From Rossellomorea sp. y25 (GTDB lineage: Bacteria; Bacillota; Bacilli; Bacillales; Bacillaceae_B), in contig NZ_CP145886.1 of assembly GCF_038049935.1 (NCBI RefSeq), positions 1,496,501-1,560,500 on the forward strand: a stretch of DNA of 64,000 bases. Reading direction: 5' to 3'. Under the pieces are notes generated by a model that had not been told where the DNA came from, made no database searches, and worked only from the letters and a program-made list of their open reading frames with translations. Shown one piece after another: positions 7,664 through 17,252 of the stretch (position 1 is its first letter; every line of letters begins with the position of its first letter). The position numbers and the translations under genes were made by a program.

Positions 7664-8906
7664 TTTCTTCTTGATCCTGGGTCACTCCTATCTGTCGAAG
7701 CTAAAGGCAAAGTCATTTATCATATCCACGGTCATCATAGCCGCTGCCATTGTATTACTGGCCAATTTTGAAAGTGTCATATCGAACTTCAGTAATGATG
7801 ATACAAGTAGGGTAGCAGTTCAGGACGAAACAGGTAAGATGTTCGATCCGCTACTGCAACAGCTGGAGGTCATGGATAGTGATATAAAGCTGGAATCAAC
7901 CTCCCAACCTACCGGAGAAATCGAGAAGAAAATAGAATCTGAAGAGATAAAGGGATTACTGGTATTAAGTGAAAGCCCGGAAGGACTTCCACAAGCTCTT
8001 TATAAATCCAATTCATTATCAGAGTCTAACGTGACAGGGGAATTGCAAATCGCCCTGCAAAATGTAAAATCCTCACTGGCTGCCAGTCAACTGGAGCTTT
8101 CAGGCGATGAACTGGCCCTGTTAAGCGGTCCCGTTGCTTTTGAAAAGGAAGCCCTTGTCGAAGGAGCCAAGTCTGAAGAAGAACTGAGTCAGGCGAGAGG
8201 CATTGTGTATGTTCTATTGTTCTTTATTTATTTCTCTGTCATTGCTTACGCTAACATGACGGCCATGGAGGTCGCGACAGAAAAAAGCTCGAGAGTCATG
8301 GAAATTCTGATATCCAGTGTGTCTCCGGTAAAACAAATGTTTGCAAAGATCATTGGAATCGGTCTCGCCGGCTTGACTCAATTAGCCGTTATCCTGGCAG
8401 TAGGCTATTTTACTATGATTCGCAAGAAAGATGAACTAGTCGGGGGCTTCTTTGAAGGATTCGGATTTGAGTCTCTGTCCTTGAGTGTCGTTATCTACGC
8501 GATCATCTTCTTCTTATTAGGATATTTCCTGTATGCGACCCTTGCAGCATTACTGGGATCCCTTGTCAGTAGAATTGAAGATGTGCAGCAGATGATTATG
8601 CCGATGACCTTCCTGATCATGATCGGATTCTTCATCTCCATGTTCGGTCTTGGAAATCCGGAAGCGGGCTTTGTCACGATTACATCTTATATCCCGTTTT
8701 TCACACCGATGGTGATGTTCCTGCGCGTAGGGATGCTGAATCTTCCGGTGTATGAACCGATCATCGGGATTGTGGTCCTTCTTGCGACGATCATTATTCT
8801 CGGGGTATTTGGGGCACGTGTGTATCGTGGTGGAGTGCTTCTTTATGGAAAGTCCAATTCCTATAAAGATATTAAGAAAGCAATCGATTTAACATCGAAA
8901 AAATAA
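7656..8906 (+). CDS. yhaP: YhaP, ABC-2 type permease subunit (NatB-like)
   Basis: A 416-residue integral membrane protein of the ABC-2/NatB type: one N-terminal transmembrane helix (about residues 20-40), an extracytoplasmic domain of ~140 residues, then about five helices from residue 185. The segment MEVATEKSSRVMEILISSVSP between helices is the hallmark of the family. It partners YhaQ, whose gene overlaps it by eight bases. In B. subtilis NatB-type permeases export sodium; the substrate of YhaQP is not established. A hairpin follows the stop. Confidence 0.9.
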   Translation: MNNFFLILGHSYLSKLKAKSFIISTVIIAAAIVLLANFESVISNFSNDDTSRVAVQDETGKMFDPLLQQLEVMDSDIKLESTSQPTGEIEKKIESEEIKGLLVLSESPEGLPQALYKSNSLSESNVTGELQIALQNVKSSLAASQLELSGDELALLSGPVAFEKEALVEGAKSEEELSQARGIVYVLLFFIYFSVIAYANMTAMEVATEKSSRVMEILISSVSPVKQMFAKIIGIGLAGLTQLAVILAVGYFTMIRKKDELVGGFFEGFGFESLSLSVVIYAIIFFLLGYFLYATLAALLGSLVSRIEDVQQMIMPMTFLIMIGFFISMFGLGNPEAGFVTITSYIPFFTPMVMFLRVGMLNLPVYEPIIGIVVLLATIIILGVFGARVYRGGVLLYGKSNSYKDIKKAIDLTSKK

Positions 8907-8914
8907 TCTGGAAC

Positions 8915-8948
8915 GAAAGGCTGTCTCCGTCGCTCGGGGCAGCCTTTC
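8915..8948 (+). terminator. Probable terminator after yhaQP
   Basis: GAAAGGCTG (8915-8923) pairs perfectly with CAGCCTTTC (8940-8948) but lacks a clear T tract, so termination may be partial. Confidence 0.5.
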
Positions 8949-8979
8949 TCTGTGAATCGTACAAATTGTGAATACATAC

Positions 8980-9008
8980 TGAAATTATCCCCGGTTTTAG
9001 GATATAAT
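8980..9008 (+). promoter_or_regulatory. Possible sigma-A promoter of yhaO
   Basis: A perfect TATAAT (9003-9008) lies 45 bp before the yhaO start. The -35 position 17 bp upstream reads TGAAAT, a weak match to TTGACA. Confidence 0.4.
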
Positions 9009-9053
9009 GAAAGAATATTAGAACATATATTCGTAGTGCGAGGAGGAAACTTC

Positions 9054-10262
9054 ATGGATAAAATCCGTTTTTTTCATGTAGCAGATTTACATCTGGATAG
9101 TCCGTTTATTGGCCTTAAACATTTACCGAAAGAAGTGTTTGAACGTATTCATAATAGTACTTTCGCTTCATTTGAAAGAGTGGTCAGGGAAGCGATTCAT
9201 AGACAAATTGACTTTATGATCATCAGCGGGGATCTGTTTGACGAAGAAGATCGAAGTATTCGGGCGCAAGCGAAATTATTGAAGCAATTTAATCAATTGC
9301 ACGCACACAACATTCCTGTATACGTCGTGCATGGCAATCATGATCATCTTGGAAGCTATCGATTAGAGCTCGATATGCCGGAGAATATACATATTTTTAA
9401 CAAGGATACCGAAGTGAAGCAAGTTACCACTCAAAGTGGAGAAACCGTCGATATTGTGGGATTTAGCTATGATACCAGACATATTAGAGAACGAAGGATA
9501 GAAGGCTTTCCTAAACGATCCGAGGACCGCTATACAATCGGTATCCTTCATGGCAGCGAAGGAAGTGTTCACTCTTCTCATGAAACATACGCTCCTTTTA
9601 CTATCAGTGAATTATTGGAGAAGAATTACCATTACTGGGCCCTCGGGCATATTCATGAGCGACAGATTCTACATGAAGATCCTTTTATCGTCTACCCAGG
9701 AAACATCCAGGGAAGGCACAGGAAAGAAACCGGGATGAAGGGATGTTATGTAGTGGAGCTTGATCAACACCATACAGAGTTAAGTTTTATTCCGACTCAC
9801 GACATGATGTGGAAGACATGCACAGTATCCCTCCAAGGTGTCCACCGCTTTGGAGAAATGTTTCAGCGTATCCAGCAAGCCCTTGAACCCCTGAACGACG
9901 GGGATATGCTAATAGAGGTCGTCCTGAACCATGATGAGTCACTTCCTCAAGACGTGGTGGGAAAAATAGAAAATGGTGATCTGCTGGAAGCATTGCAGTC
10001 AGATTATGAGGGTCAAGAGGGGGTGAAGTGGATTCATTCAATACGGTGGAATCAAGCAAAAGCGAGTCGGGGCATTGAACAGGATCCGTTTAAACAGGAG
10101 GTTATGGCGACCCTGGAGGAGATGAATGAAGAAGAGTGGGAGGATGCCTTGGCAGAGCTGTATGAGCACCCTACAATTTACCGCTTCCTGGATCCCTTAA
10201 AGGAAGAAGAGAAGAAATCTTTAATAGAAGAAACAGAGCACTTGTTACAAAATAAAGGCTGA
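9054..10262 (+). CDS. yhaO: YhaO, SbcD/Mre11-like metallophosphoesterase
   Basis: A 402-residue calcineurin-like phosphoesterase. The metal-binding blocks of SbcD/Mre11 nucleases are present: D-x-H in FHVADLHLDSPF, GDLFD, GNHDH and the later GHIHER. The C-terminal third is acidic and would contact its partner. The ATG at 9054 follows AGGAGGAAAC; longer in-frame extensions lack a ribosome site. The start of yhaN lies 17 bases after the stop, and the pair is expected to form an SbcCD/Mre11-Rad50-like complex in DNA end processing or repair. That role is inferred from family, not shown here. Confidence 0.88.
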   Translation: MDKIRFFHVADLHLDSPFIGLKHLPKEVFERIHNSTFASFERVVREAIHRQIDFMIISGDLFDEEDRSIRAQAKLLKQFNQLHAHNIPVYVVHGNHDHLGSYRLELDMPENIHIFNKDTEVKQVTTQSGETVDIVGFSYDTRHIRERRIEGFPKRSEDRYTIGILHGSEGSVHSSHETYAPFTISELLEKNYHYWALGHIHERQILHEDPFIVYPGNIQGRHRKETGMKGCYVVELDQHHTELSFIPTHDMMWKTCTVSLQGVHRFGEMFQRIQQALEPLNDGDMLIEVVLNHDESLPQDVVGKIENGDLLEALQSDYEGQEGVKWIHSIRWNQAKASRGIEQDPFKQEVMATLEEMNEEEWEDALAELYEHPTIYRFLDPLKEEEKKSLIEETEHLLQNKG

Positions 10263-10279
10263 ACGTGGAGGTGAATGAG

Positions 10280-13255
10280 GTGAAACTACTCGAACTTCAT
10301 ATTTACGGATACGGAAAAATAGAAAATAAGCGTTTTTCCCTAAAGGACCTTCAATTATTTTATGGGGAAAATGAAGCTGGTAAATCAACGATCATGTCTT
10401 TCATTCATAGCATTTTATTCGGTTTTCCGACTAAGCAGCAATCACTCCTGAGGTATGAACCGAAATCATCGACAGAGTATGGCGGGAAAATTCTTTGCCA
10501 AATGGATGGTCATGGTACCGTAAGTATCGAGCGCATCAAGGGCAAGGCGACAGGCGATGTAACCGTCCAATTCGAAGACGGAAGAATGGAAGGAGAAGAA
10601 ACCCTTCAACAATTGCTGGGGCATATGGACAGAGCAACCTACCAAAACATATTCTCGTTCAACCTGGAAGGACTCCAAAACATCCAGCGCCTCAAAAAAG
10701 AAGACTTGAACCGTTACCTCTTCTCTGCAGGCTCTACAGGGACGGACCTGCTTTTACAGCTGGAACAAAACTGGCAAAAAGAAAGGGAGCAGCTGTTTAA
10801 GAAATCAGGTAGAAAACCGATAATCAATACGGTGTTGACACAACTAAAATCCCTTGAAAAACAAGTAAGGGAAGGAAAAGAAAAAAATGAACAATACCGT
10901 CCGCTTATAGCAAAGCAACAATCGTTGGAAACCCGTGTTTCATCCATGGAGGCAGAGAAGGCGGATCTGACTGAAAAAAAACAGAACCTGGTTTCGGTTA
11001 ATGAAAACTGGGACTCACTATCTGGCTTCAAAAGAGTGAAAGAGCGGCTTGCACAGCTGGAAGCAATCGAGTTTCCTGCAAAAGGATTAGAACTCTTAAA
11101 CGAGCTTAAAACCGAAGAAAGACAGGTATCAGCGTACCTTGAATCCTTGATGGCGAAACAAGAAAAACTCCAAAACAAATTAGAATCCGAAGAAATTGAT
11201 ACTTCCATAAATGAAGACCTTCCATTTATGGAAAAGATAATGTCTCAACAATCCTTTTATCTGAAATGGAAAGAAGAAAGCAGCGAACGGACCAGAGAAC
11301 TGAAAACGGTGCGTAGTAAAATCAATGATACGATCCGGGAATTAGGATTAACAGTTGAAATGGAGGAAATCCAGTCACTGGATACAAGCTTAATGATGTC
11401 CGACCGTATTCAAAATGCGCTAGATCAGCAATCAAAGCTCCTTCATGAACGTGATAGCTTGCATAAGCATTACGAAGAGGAAAAAGAAGAACTTCACCGC
11501 ATTGAAAGCAAATGTGATGACTTAGAAGAGCGACTGATGGAAGAAGATGAGTATCAGGAATTACAAAGGACGGTGAAAAGCCAATCTTCCCGGCAAGTTT
11601 CACGTGGTCAGGCACACTGGATGAACATGCAAGTGAAAGAGGCAGAAGAACGATTCAGCAGAAATAAGGCATCCCTTTCTCAACAGCTCCTATTAATCGG
11701 TGCAGCACTCCTCCTTTTATCCGGGTTCGGTGCGTGGGCAATTGTGACCGGGAATTGGCTGGTTACAGGGATCAGCCTGCTGCTCCTAATGGTGGTCGGA
11801 GCAATGGGCATGCAGGCCAGGGGGAATCTGCAGGAAGAATCAAGGAGCCTTCAAAAAGCAAAAGCAAGAGCAAAAGAGCTCCAGCCTGAAGGGAAGTTGG
11901 AATTCAACTCTCCCGAAAGAGCTGAGCAAAGCTTAAAGCAGCAAATGGAACTGAGGAGCGAGTGGAAGCAGCGTATTCTTTCATTAGAAGAGCAGCAAGC
12001 AAAACTTCAGAAGCTCCATGAGAAACAGAAGGGAATAGAAAAAGAAATTGTTCTAGGAGAGGAAAGAGTATCCCACTTGATATCAGAGCTTTGTTTACCT
12101 CCTGACTTTCACTGGAAGTGGCTGCGTGATGCGTTTGCCAAAATGAAAGAAGCGGTCTCTAACTATGAAGCTTATATCCATTTAAAAGAAGAACAAGCCT
12201 ATGTCTTCAACAAAATGAATGAGTATAAGGAAGACTGCCAGGAATGGTTCCATCGACATTCTCTCACGTTTACGACAGTCGAGGAGGCTCTGATAAAACT
12301 GAAGGGGATCACCCAGGATATTGAAAAGAGAAAGCTTATAATCAATAGTATCCAATCGGAACTCGAGCCTCTTTCTCTTGAGATAGAGAAACTTTCCATT
12401 GAATTGAGAAAGATCCGTGATGAAAGCCAAACTCTTATTGAGTCTGCTGGCTGCCTGAACGAAGCTGAATTTCGCGAAAAAGCACTTCACGTCGAAGAAA
12501 GAAACGAGCTATCTGCTCAATATAGTGGAATAAAAACACGAATGACGAAACGAACTTTCGATACATTTCTCCGGTTCGATTCCCAGGAAGAAATCAGGAA
12601 AGAATTAACACGCGTGTCACAAAGAATTGATAAGCTTTCGGCAGAGCTGTCCGCTCATCAAAAAGAGCTCGCTTCCATTTCGTATGAAATAAAGGTGTTA
12701 GAAGAAGGAAAGAGTTACTCCAGCATCCTACAGGAGTTTCAAGGCAAGAAAGCGGAGCTTCAGGAGCTTGCTTACGAATGGTCAAAGTTTACGTTAGCAC
12801 AAGTGTCCTTAAGCAAAACAATGGATCTCTACCAGAAAACCAAGATGCCTAAAGTGATGAAACTTGCAGAAGAAAATTTCAGAGAGCTTACAGAAGATCA
12901 CTATCTTCGCATTTTCTTGCAAGAAGATGAGATGATCAGGGTTGAGAGGAAGGACGGTGCAGTCTTTCACGCAGTTGAGCTCAGTCAAGGAACGAAAGAG
13001 CAGCTTTACATCGCTATTCGCTTTGCCCTTATACAATCTTTCCGCGACAAGTACCCATTGCCGGTACTGATCGATGATGGGGTAGTCAACTTTGATCGAG
13101 AGAGAACGAACGCATTTTTAAAGCTGCTGAGGAAAATGGCAAAGAAGCATCAAATACTGTTCTTTACCTGTCATCCTCATATTAAAAATACGTTCTCCGG
13201 TGAGGAAATGATTGTGTTAAAGCGGATGGAAAAGGAAGCGATACGCACTTCCTGA
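10280..13255 (+). CDS. yhaN: YhaN, SbcC/Rad50-like AAA ATPase with membrane hairpin
   Basis: A 991-residue ATPase. Walker A (GENEAGKST) is near residue 35; the ABC-type signature (ELSQGTKEQ) and Walker B (LPVLIDDGVVNFD) are at the far C-terminus, with long heptad-rich coiled coil between, the Rad50/SbcC plan. Unlike classical SbcC, two transmembrane helices lie in the middle (about residues 470-515: LLIGAALLLLSGFGAW and LVTGISLLLLMVVGAM) where a zinc hook would be. This suggests membrane tethering. I chose GTG 10280, eight bases behind GGAGG, over the GTG at 10265. It is co-transcribed with yhaO and about 36 residues longer than the B. subtilis protein as I recall it. Confidence 0.88.
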   Translation: MKLLELHIYGYGKIENKRFSLKDLQLFYGENEAGKSTIMSFIHSILFGFPTKQQSLLRYEPKSSTEYGGKILCQMDGHGTVSIERIKGKATGDVTVQFEDGRMEGEETLQQLLGHMDRATYQNIFSFNLEGLQNIQRLKKEDLNRYLFSAGSTGTDLLLQLEQNWQKEREQLFKKSGRKPIINTVLTQLKSLEKQVREGKEKNEQYRPLIAKQQSLETRVSSMEAEKADLTEKKQNLVSVNENWDSLSGFKRVKERLAQLEAIEFPAKGLELLNELKTEERQVSAYLESLMAKQEKLQNKLESEEIDTSINEDLPFMEKIMSQQSFYLKWKEESSERTRELKTVRSKINDTIRELGLTVEMEEIQSLDTSLMMSDRIQNALDQQSKLLHERDSLHKHYEEEKEELHRIESKCDDLEERLMEEDEYQELQRTVKSQSSRQVSRGQAHWMNMQVKEAEERFSRNKASLSQQLLLIGAALLLLSGFGAWAIVTGNWLVTGISLLLLMVVGAMGMQARGNLQEESRSLQKAKARAKELQPEGKLEFNSPERAEQSLKQQMELRSEWKQRILSLEEQQAKLQKLHEKQKGIEKEIVLGEERVSHLISELCLPPDFHWKWLRDAFAKMKEAVSNYEAYIHLKEEQAYVFNKMNEYKEDCQEWFHRHSLTFTTVEEALIKLKGITQDIEKRKLIINSIQSELEPLSLEIEKLSIELRKIRDESQTLIESAGCLNEAEFREKALHVEERNELSAQYSGIKTRMTKRTFDTFLRFDSQEEIRKELTRVSQRIDKLSAELSAHQKELASISYEIKVLEEGKSYSSILQEFQGKKAELQELAYEWSKFTLAQVSLSKTMDLYQKTKMPKVMKLAEENFRELTEDHYLRIFLQEDEMIRVERKDGAVFHAVELSQGTKEQLYIAIRFALIQSFRDKYPLPVLIDDGVVNFDRERTNAFLKLLRKMAKKHQILFFTCHPHIKNTFSGEEMIVLKRMEKEAIRTS

Positions 13256-13272
13256 TTTTTTGTCCATTAGAA

Positions 13273-13302
13273 TTAGCAAAAATCTCCTGGATTCGTTACA
13301 AT
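13273..13302 (+). promoter_or_regulatory. Possible promoter of the MFS transporter
   Basis: TTAGCA (13273-13278) and TACAAT (13297-13302) are separated by 18 bp and would give a leader of about 85 bases before the transporter gene. Confidence 0.4.
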
Positions 13303-13395
13303 ACTACAAGGAGTTGTTTAATCATTCATGACGGCTGATAATGAAAAGGAGTCGCATGGGAAAGAATTGAGTGCTAGAAAGAAGGAACACATAGT

Positions 13396-14601
13396 ATGAC
13401 AAAAACAAAAGGGTGGAAACGAAATCGGGGGCCACTGGCACTACTCAGCTTTAACTTATTTATCGTCATGGTCGGAATCGGGCTGGTCATCCCCATTCTT
13501 CCTTTCTACGTAGAAAAATTCAACGCCAATGCTCAAACGCTCGGAGCGTTGGTGGCTGTATTTGCATTTATGCAGTTTTTATTTGCTCCTATTTGGGGAC
13601 GGTTATCCGATCGAATCGGGAGGAAACCATTAATCACCATTGGCCTGATAGGCTTTGCCATAGCTGAATTCATTTTTGCCTTCGCTGTAGGGTTATGGAT
13701 GCTATTCCTGTCGAGAATACTGGCAGGTGTTTTCGGTTCAGCATTAATGCCAACTGCAATGGCTTATGTATCAGATGTAACAGATGAGGATAATCGAGGT
13801 CAAGGGATGGGGATACTGGGTGCAGCCATGGGTCTAGGTATCGTCATAGGGCCTGGAATCGGAGGATGGCTTGCAGAAATCAATCTCTCCTATCCATTTA
13901 TATTTGCAGGGATCGCAGCCACTATTGCAGCTATCGTCTCGGTCATCATATTACCGGAATCCTATCCTAAGGAAAAAAGAACGTTCGATCCGGACGAGAA
14001 ACGTGAAAACCGCTTTGTGACCATGAAGAATGCAGTTATGAGTCCTGTCGGATTTCTATTGATTCTCGTGTTCATCATGAGCTTCGGATTGGCGAATTTC
14101 CAATCCATTTTCAGCTACTATGCACTTGAGCGTTATGGATATGGTCCGCAGCAAGTGGGAATCATCATTCTGATTATCGGGATTATCGGAACCCTCGTTC
14201 AAGGAGTGGGAGTGGGAAGGGCAACGAAGAGATTCGGTGAAGAAAAAGTCGTAACCGGCTCTTTGCTCCTCAGTGCACTGGGATTCGTCATCATGACATT
14301 TGCCACCAGCTTTGCAGGGATTTTGATCACAACCGCCGTTTTCTTCGTCGGAAATTCCATGCTCCGTCCGTCGTTAAACTCCCTTATTTCAAAATTAGCG
14401 GGTGAACGTCAAGGGACTGTCATGGGGCTGAACAACTCGTTTCTCAGTCTCGGGAACGTTGCTGGACCATTACTTGCAGGGACGCTGTTTGAATGGAACA
14501 TACATATTCCATACTACTTTGGCGCATTCATTATGCTCGTAGGGCTGGTAGCGACGAAGGTTTGGATTAGCAAGAAAGAGAAGAGAGCATTAGTGAACTA
14601 G
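13396..14601 (+). CDS. MFS drug exporter, DHA1 family
   Basis: A 401-residue, 12-helix major facilitator protein. Motif A between helices 2 and 3 reads GRLSDRIGRKPL, and the antiporter motif C in helix 5 includes GLGIVIGPGIGGW, as in proton-driven exporters such as Bmr, Blt and NorA. The substrate cannot be read from sequence. It starts at ATG 13396 behind AAGGAA and ends in a terminator, so it is a single-gene unit. It sits between yhaN and yhaM, which are directly adjacent in B. subtilis, so it appears to be an insertion into that operon region. Confidence 0.88.
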   Translation: MTKTKGWKRNRGPLALLSFNLFIVMVGIGLVIPILPFYVEKFNANAQTLGALVAVFAFMQFLFAPIWGRLSDRIGRKPLITIGLIGFAIAEFIFAFAVGLWMLFLSRILAGVFGSALMPTAMAYVSDVTDEDNRGQGMGILGAAMGLGIVIGPGIGGWLAEINLSYPFIFAGIAATIAAIVSVIILPESYPKEKRTFDPDEKRENRFVTMKNAVMSPVGFLLILVFIMSFGLANFQSIFSYYALERYGYGPQQVGIIILIIGIIGTLVQGVGVGRATKRFGEEKVVTGSLLLSALGFVIMTFATSFAGILITTAVFFVGNSMLRPSLNSLISKLAGERQGTVMGLNNSFLSLGNVAGPLLAGTLFEWNIHIPYYFGAFIMLVGLVATKVWISKKEKRALVN

Positions 14602-14606
14602 GTTGG

Positions 14607-14634
14607 AACCGTCTCCGGTGAGGGGCGGTTTTTT
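14607..14634 (+). terminator. Intrinsic terminator after the MFS gene
   Basis: AACCG (14607-14611) and CGGTT (14626-14630) close a hairpin that includes CTC/GAG, followed by TTTT. Confidence 0.75.
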
Positions 14635-14798
14635 GTTGTAAAAGGAGAGGGACGGACCTTCGAAGGGTGTCCAGAATTGGGCACAACAAAGACGGATTCT
14701 GGCACAACACCAAAATTCTCCCCAGCCCTTTCCATCCGTGTTTTCTCCTGAAATATGATATACTTAAACTACTAATATAGTTGGACGGAGGAGAAGAG

Positions 14799-15740
14799 AT
14801 GTCTGGGATTACCCATTTTAATGTCGGAGAAACAATCGATTTACCCCTTTTAATTAAACAAATGACCAAAGGTACGACAAATACAGGAAAGCCGTTCTTA
14901 ACGCTGATTCTGCAAGATAAGAGTGGAGATATGGAAGCTAAGCTTTGGGATGCTTCTGAGCAGGATGAGAAGGCATATCAGCCTGAAACGATCGTAAAGG
15001 TTGTTGGAGACATACATAGTTACCGTGGAAAGAATCAGCTCAAGATCAAGCAGATTCGCCCCGTTTCCCCGGCAGATGGTTATGCCATTTCCGACTTCCT
15101 GGAAACTGCGCCGGTGAGCATAGATGAAATGACGAGTAAGATCACTCAGTATATATTTGAAATGAGAAACCCGAATATTCAACGCATCACAAGACACTTG
15201 ATTAAAAAATACCAAAAGCCTTTCCTGGAATATCCTGCGGCTACTAAGAACCATCACGAATTTGTATCAGGACTTGCGTATCACGTTGTCTCGATGCTGG
15301 ATCTTTCAAAGGCGATTGCAGGATTGTATCCTTCCCTTGATTCGGATCTGCTCTATGCGGGAGTGATCCTACATGACTTAGGGAAAGTCATTGAGCTTTC
15401 AGGTCCAACCTCGACAACATATACGATCGAAGGAAATCTGATTGGCCATATTTCGATCATGGTGAATGAGATCGGAAAAGCTGCAGACGAGCTTGGAATT
15501 GAAGGAGAAGAAGTGATGATCCTTCAACATCTGGTACTGAGTCATCATGGGAAAGCGGAGTGGGGAAGTCCTAAGCCGCCACTCATTCGTGAAGCAGAAA
15601 TCCTTCATTACATCGATAATGTGGATGCAAAGATGAATATGTTGGACCGCGCATTGGAACGGGTGAAACCAGGGGAATATACAGAAAGGGTATTTGCCCT
15701 TGATAATCGTTCATTCTATAAACCAACTTTTCATAAATAG
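14799..15740 (+). CDS. yhaM: YhaM, 3'-5' exoribonuclease
   Basis: A 313-residue protein with an N-terminal OB fold for nucleic acid binding (about residues 15-90) and a C-terminal HD domain. The HD metal ligands are visible: H in [11 protein letters not shown] in VILHDLGKV, then H in [11 protein letters not shown]. YhaM is a metal-dependent 3'-5' exonuclease acting on RNA and single-stranded DNA. I chose ATG 14799 because GGAGGAG lies six bases upstream; the upstream TTG at 14781 has no ribosome site. Length agrees with the B. subtilis enzyme (314). A strong terminator follows. Very confident. Confidence 0.93.
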   Translation: MSGITHFNVGETIDLPLLIKQMTKGTTNTGKPFLTLILQDKSGDMEAKLWDASEQDEKAYQPETIVKVVGDIHSYRGKNQLKIKQIRPVSPADGYAISDFLETAPVSIDEMTSKITQYIFEMRNPNIQRITRHLIKKYQKPFLEYPAATKNHHEFVSGLAYHVVSMLDLSKAIAGLYPSLDSDLLYAGVILHDLGKVIELSGPTSTTYTIEGNLIGHISIMVNEIGKAADELGIEGEEVMILQHLVLSHHGKAEWGSPKPPLIREAEILHYIDNVDAKMNMLDRALERVKPGEYTERVFALDNRSFYKPTFHK

Positions 15741-15749
15741 GTAATAATT

Positions 15750-15777
15750 GGCCCCGGTGGATGGATCGGGGCCTTTT
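15750..15777 (+). terminator. Intrinsic terminator after yhaM
   Basis: GGCCCCG (15750-15756) pairs with CGGGGCC (15767-15773), followed by TTTT. Confidence 0.85.
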
Positions 15778-15871
15778 ACAGCAGAATAAAAGTTTAAATC
15801 TGGTTATGTTTCATCTCTTCACCACATATAGTGTAAATAAAAGAGGACAAACCTATAAGGAGATGAAGCAA

Positions 15872-16051
15872 ATGACACTACCTATCTGGATGTACTTGGT
15901 TGTAGCAGGGATTTTCGGGAGTGCCTTTATGACGATTAAATCAGCTAAGGAAGAAAAGAACATGGAAGACGAGTGGATTGAGAAAGAAGGAGAAGTCTAC
16001 ATTCATCGTATGGAAGAGGAGAAGCAGCGAAGACGTCAATTATTGTCTTGA
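15872..16051 (+). CDS. yhaL: YhaL, small sporulation-associated membrane protein
   Basis: A 59-residue protein with one N-terminal membrane helix (about residues 4-22, IWMYLVVAGIFGSAFM) and a highly charged, helical C-terminal part ending in arginines. This is the pattern of YhaL, annotated as a sporulation protein in B. subtilis, between yhaM and prsA. I chose ATG 15872 because AAGGAGA lies eight bases upstream; longer starts at 15863 or 15761 are unlikely, the latter lying inside the yhaM terminator. The molecular function is unknown. Confidence 0.8.
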   Translation: MTLPIWMYLVVAGIFGSAFMTIKSAKEEKNMEDEWIEKEGEVYIHRMEEEKQRRRQLLS

Positions 16052-16069
16052 TTATCACACACATAAATG

Positions 16070-16104
16070 AAAAGGACTGACGGATTTAATCCGTCAGTCC
16101 TTTT
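16070..16104. terminator. Bidirectional terminator between yhaL and prsA
   Basis: A perfect 16-bp stem (AAAAGGACTGACGGAT with its complement, three-base loop) flanked by A and T runs. It serves yhaL on the plus strand and prsA on the minus strand. Confidence 0.93.
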
Positions 16105-16108
16105 TGGT

Positions 16109-17065
16109 CTATTCCTCCGCAGGTGCCGGAGCTTCTTCTCCTTCAGGTGCAGCAGGAGCCTCTCCGCCTTCAGGTGCAGCAGGAGGATTGAGCACTTGAT
16201 CAAATGCTTTTTTGAGATCTTCATCTTTAATGTTTAAGTCAGCTTTTTCGATTTCAGCTTTCATGGCTTCCTGGATTTTTTGAGGATCCACTTTTGAAAG
16301 CTTCAATTCTTTTTCGATTTCCTTTTTCATCTCGTCAAAGGATTTCTTTTCTTTTTTATCTGTCACTTCAATGATGTGGTAGCCATATTCTGTCTTGATC
16401 GGCTCACTCACTTTTCCTTTTTCTAAAGTGTCCAGAGCTTTAGAGAATTCAGGTACGAAGTTTTTGCGACCTGCATTGTCTACCCAGCCTAAGCTTCCGC
16501 CATTTTCAGCAGATCCAGGATCTTTGGAGTATTCTTTTGCAAGTTCTTCAAACTTTCCACCATCAGCCAATTTTTGTTTTACTTCTTTGGCGGTTTTTTC
16601 ATCATCCACAAGAATGTGACGGACTTGAATGTCAGGCTTCCATGTCTCGTAGTATTCCTTTACTTCTTCATCTGTTACTTTCACGTCAGAAATCGCCGCT
16701 TTTTCTTGAAGTAATTGAAGCTTTAAGTATTCTTTAAACGATTTTTCATCAAGATTATATTGTTGTAAGAACATTTCAAATTGAGGTCCCAATTGATCTT
16801 TGGCTTCATTCAGCTTTTCATCAACTTCCTCTTTTGACACGTCATACTTTTCTTCAAGTACTTTAGTGTAAACCAGTTCCTGAAGGGCTTGTTCCATTTG
16901 TGGAGTGAATTTTTGCTTCATTGATTTGTAAAGTTCATCTTTTGTTACGTCTCCAGCTTTTGTTGTTGCAACAACGTCACTGTTACCTTCAGCACCGTCT
17001 CCGCTGCATCCTGCAAGTCCAACGACTCCCGCAGCCAATGATACTGTAATGATCCATTTTTTCAT
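16109..17065 (-). CDS. prsA: PrsA, extracytoplasmic foldase lipoprotein (PPIase)
   Basis: A 318-residue lipoprotein. The signal peptide ends in the lipobox LAGC with the lipidated Cys at residue 20. A chaperone-like helical part precedes a parvulin PPIase domain (about residues 130-230) with VRHILV, the GGSLGWV block and EYGYHIIEV. PrsA folds secreted proteins on the outer face of the membrane. The start is ATG 17065, with AGGAG nine bases upstream on the minus strand; TTG 17074 is less likely. The C-terminus ends in a Pro/Ala/Glu tail with repeated APEGGE/APEGEE units, making it longer than B. subtilis PrsA (292). In B. subtilis prsA is controlled by ScoC, encoded 2.2 kb away. Confidence 0.95.
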   Translation of the reverse strand: MKKWIITVSLAAGVVGLAGCSGDGAEGNSDVVATTKAGDVTKDELYKSMKQKFTPQMEQALQELVYTKVLEEKYDVSKEEVDEKLNEAKDQLGPQFEMFLQQYNLDEKSFKEYLKLQLLQEKAAISDVKVTDEEVKEYYETWKPDIQVRHILVDDEKTAKEVKQKLADGGKFEELAKEYSKDPGSAENGGSLGWVDNAGRKNFVPEFSKALDTLEKGKVSEPIKTEYGYHIIEVTDKKEKKSFDEMKKEIEKELKLSKVDPQKIQEAMKAEIEKADLNIKDEDLKKAFDQVLNPPAAPEGGEAPAAPEGEEAPAPAEE

Positions 17066-17252
17066 GGTGACCAACTCCTACAATATATTCGTTTGATGGC
17101 TTGTCAAATTTCCACAAAATATACTATAACATACTTTTTCCATGAAAAAAAATATTTTCCAAACTAATCTTCAGAAAAATGGGCATTTTACACACCCATT
17201 TCCTAGGTACTTTCATATGATAAGAGCGAAGAGAGAAAAGGAGGTAATAAAT

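Noticed and set aside
10714..11208. 164-codon minus-strand frame inside yhaN
   Set aside because: Ser/Phe/Cys-rich shadow of a Glu/Lys/Gln-rich coiled coil; no ribosome site and no family resemblance.
15761..15871. N-terminal extension of YhaL
   Set aside because: It starts inside the yhaM terminator and lacks a ribosome site; ATG 15872 has AAGGAGA at proper distance.
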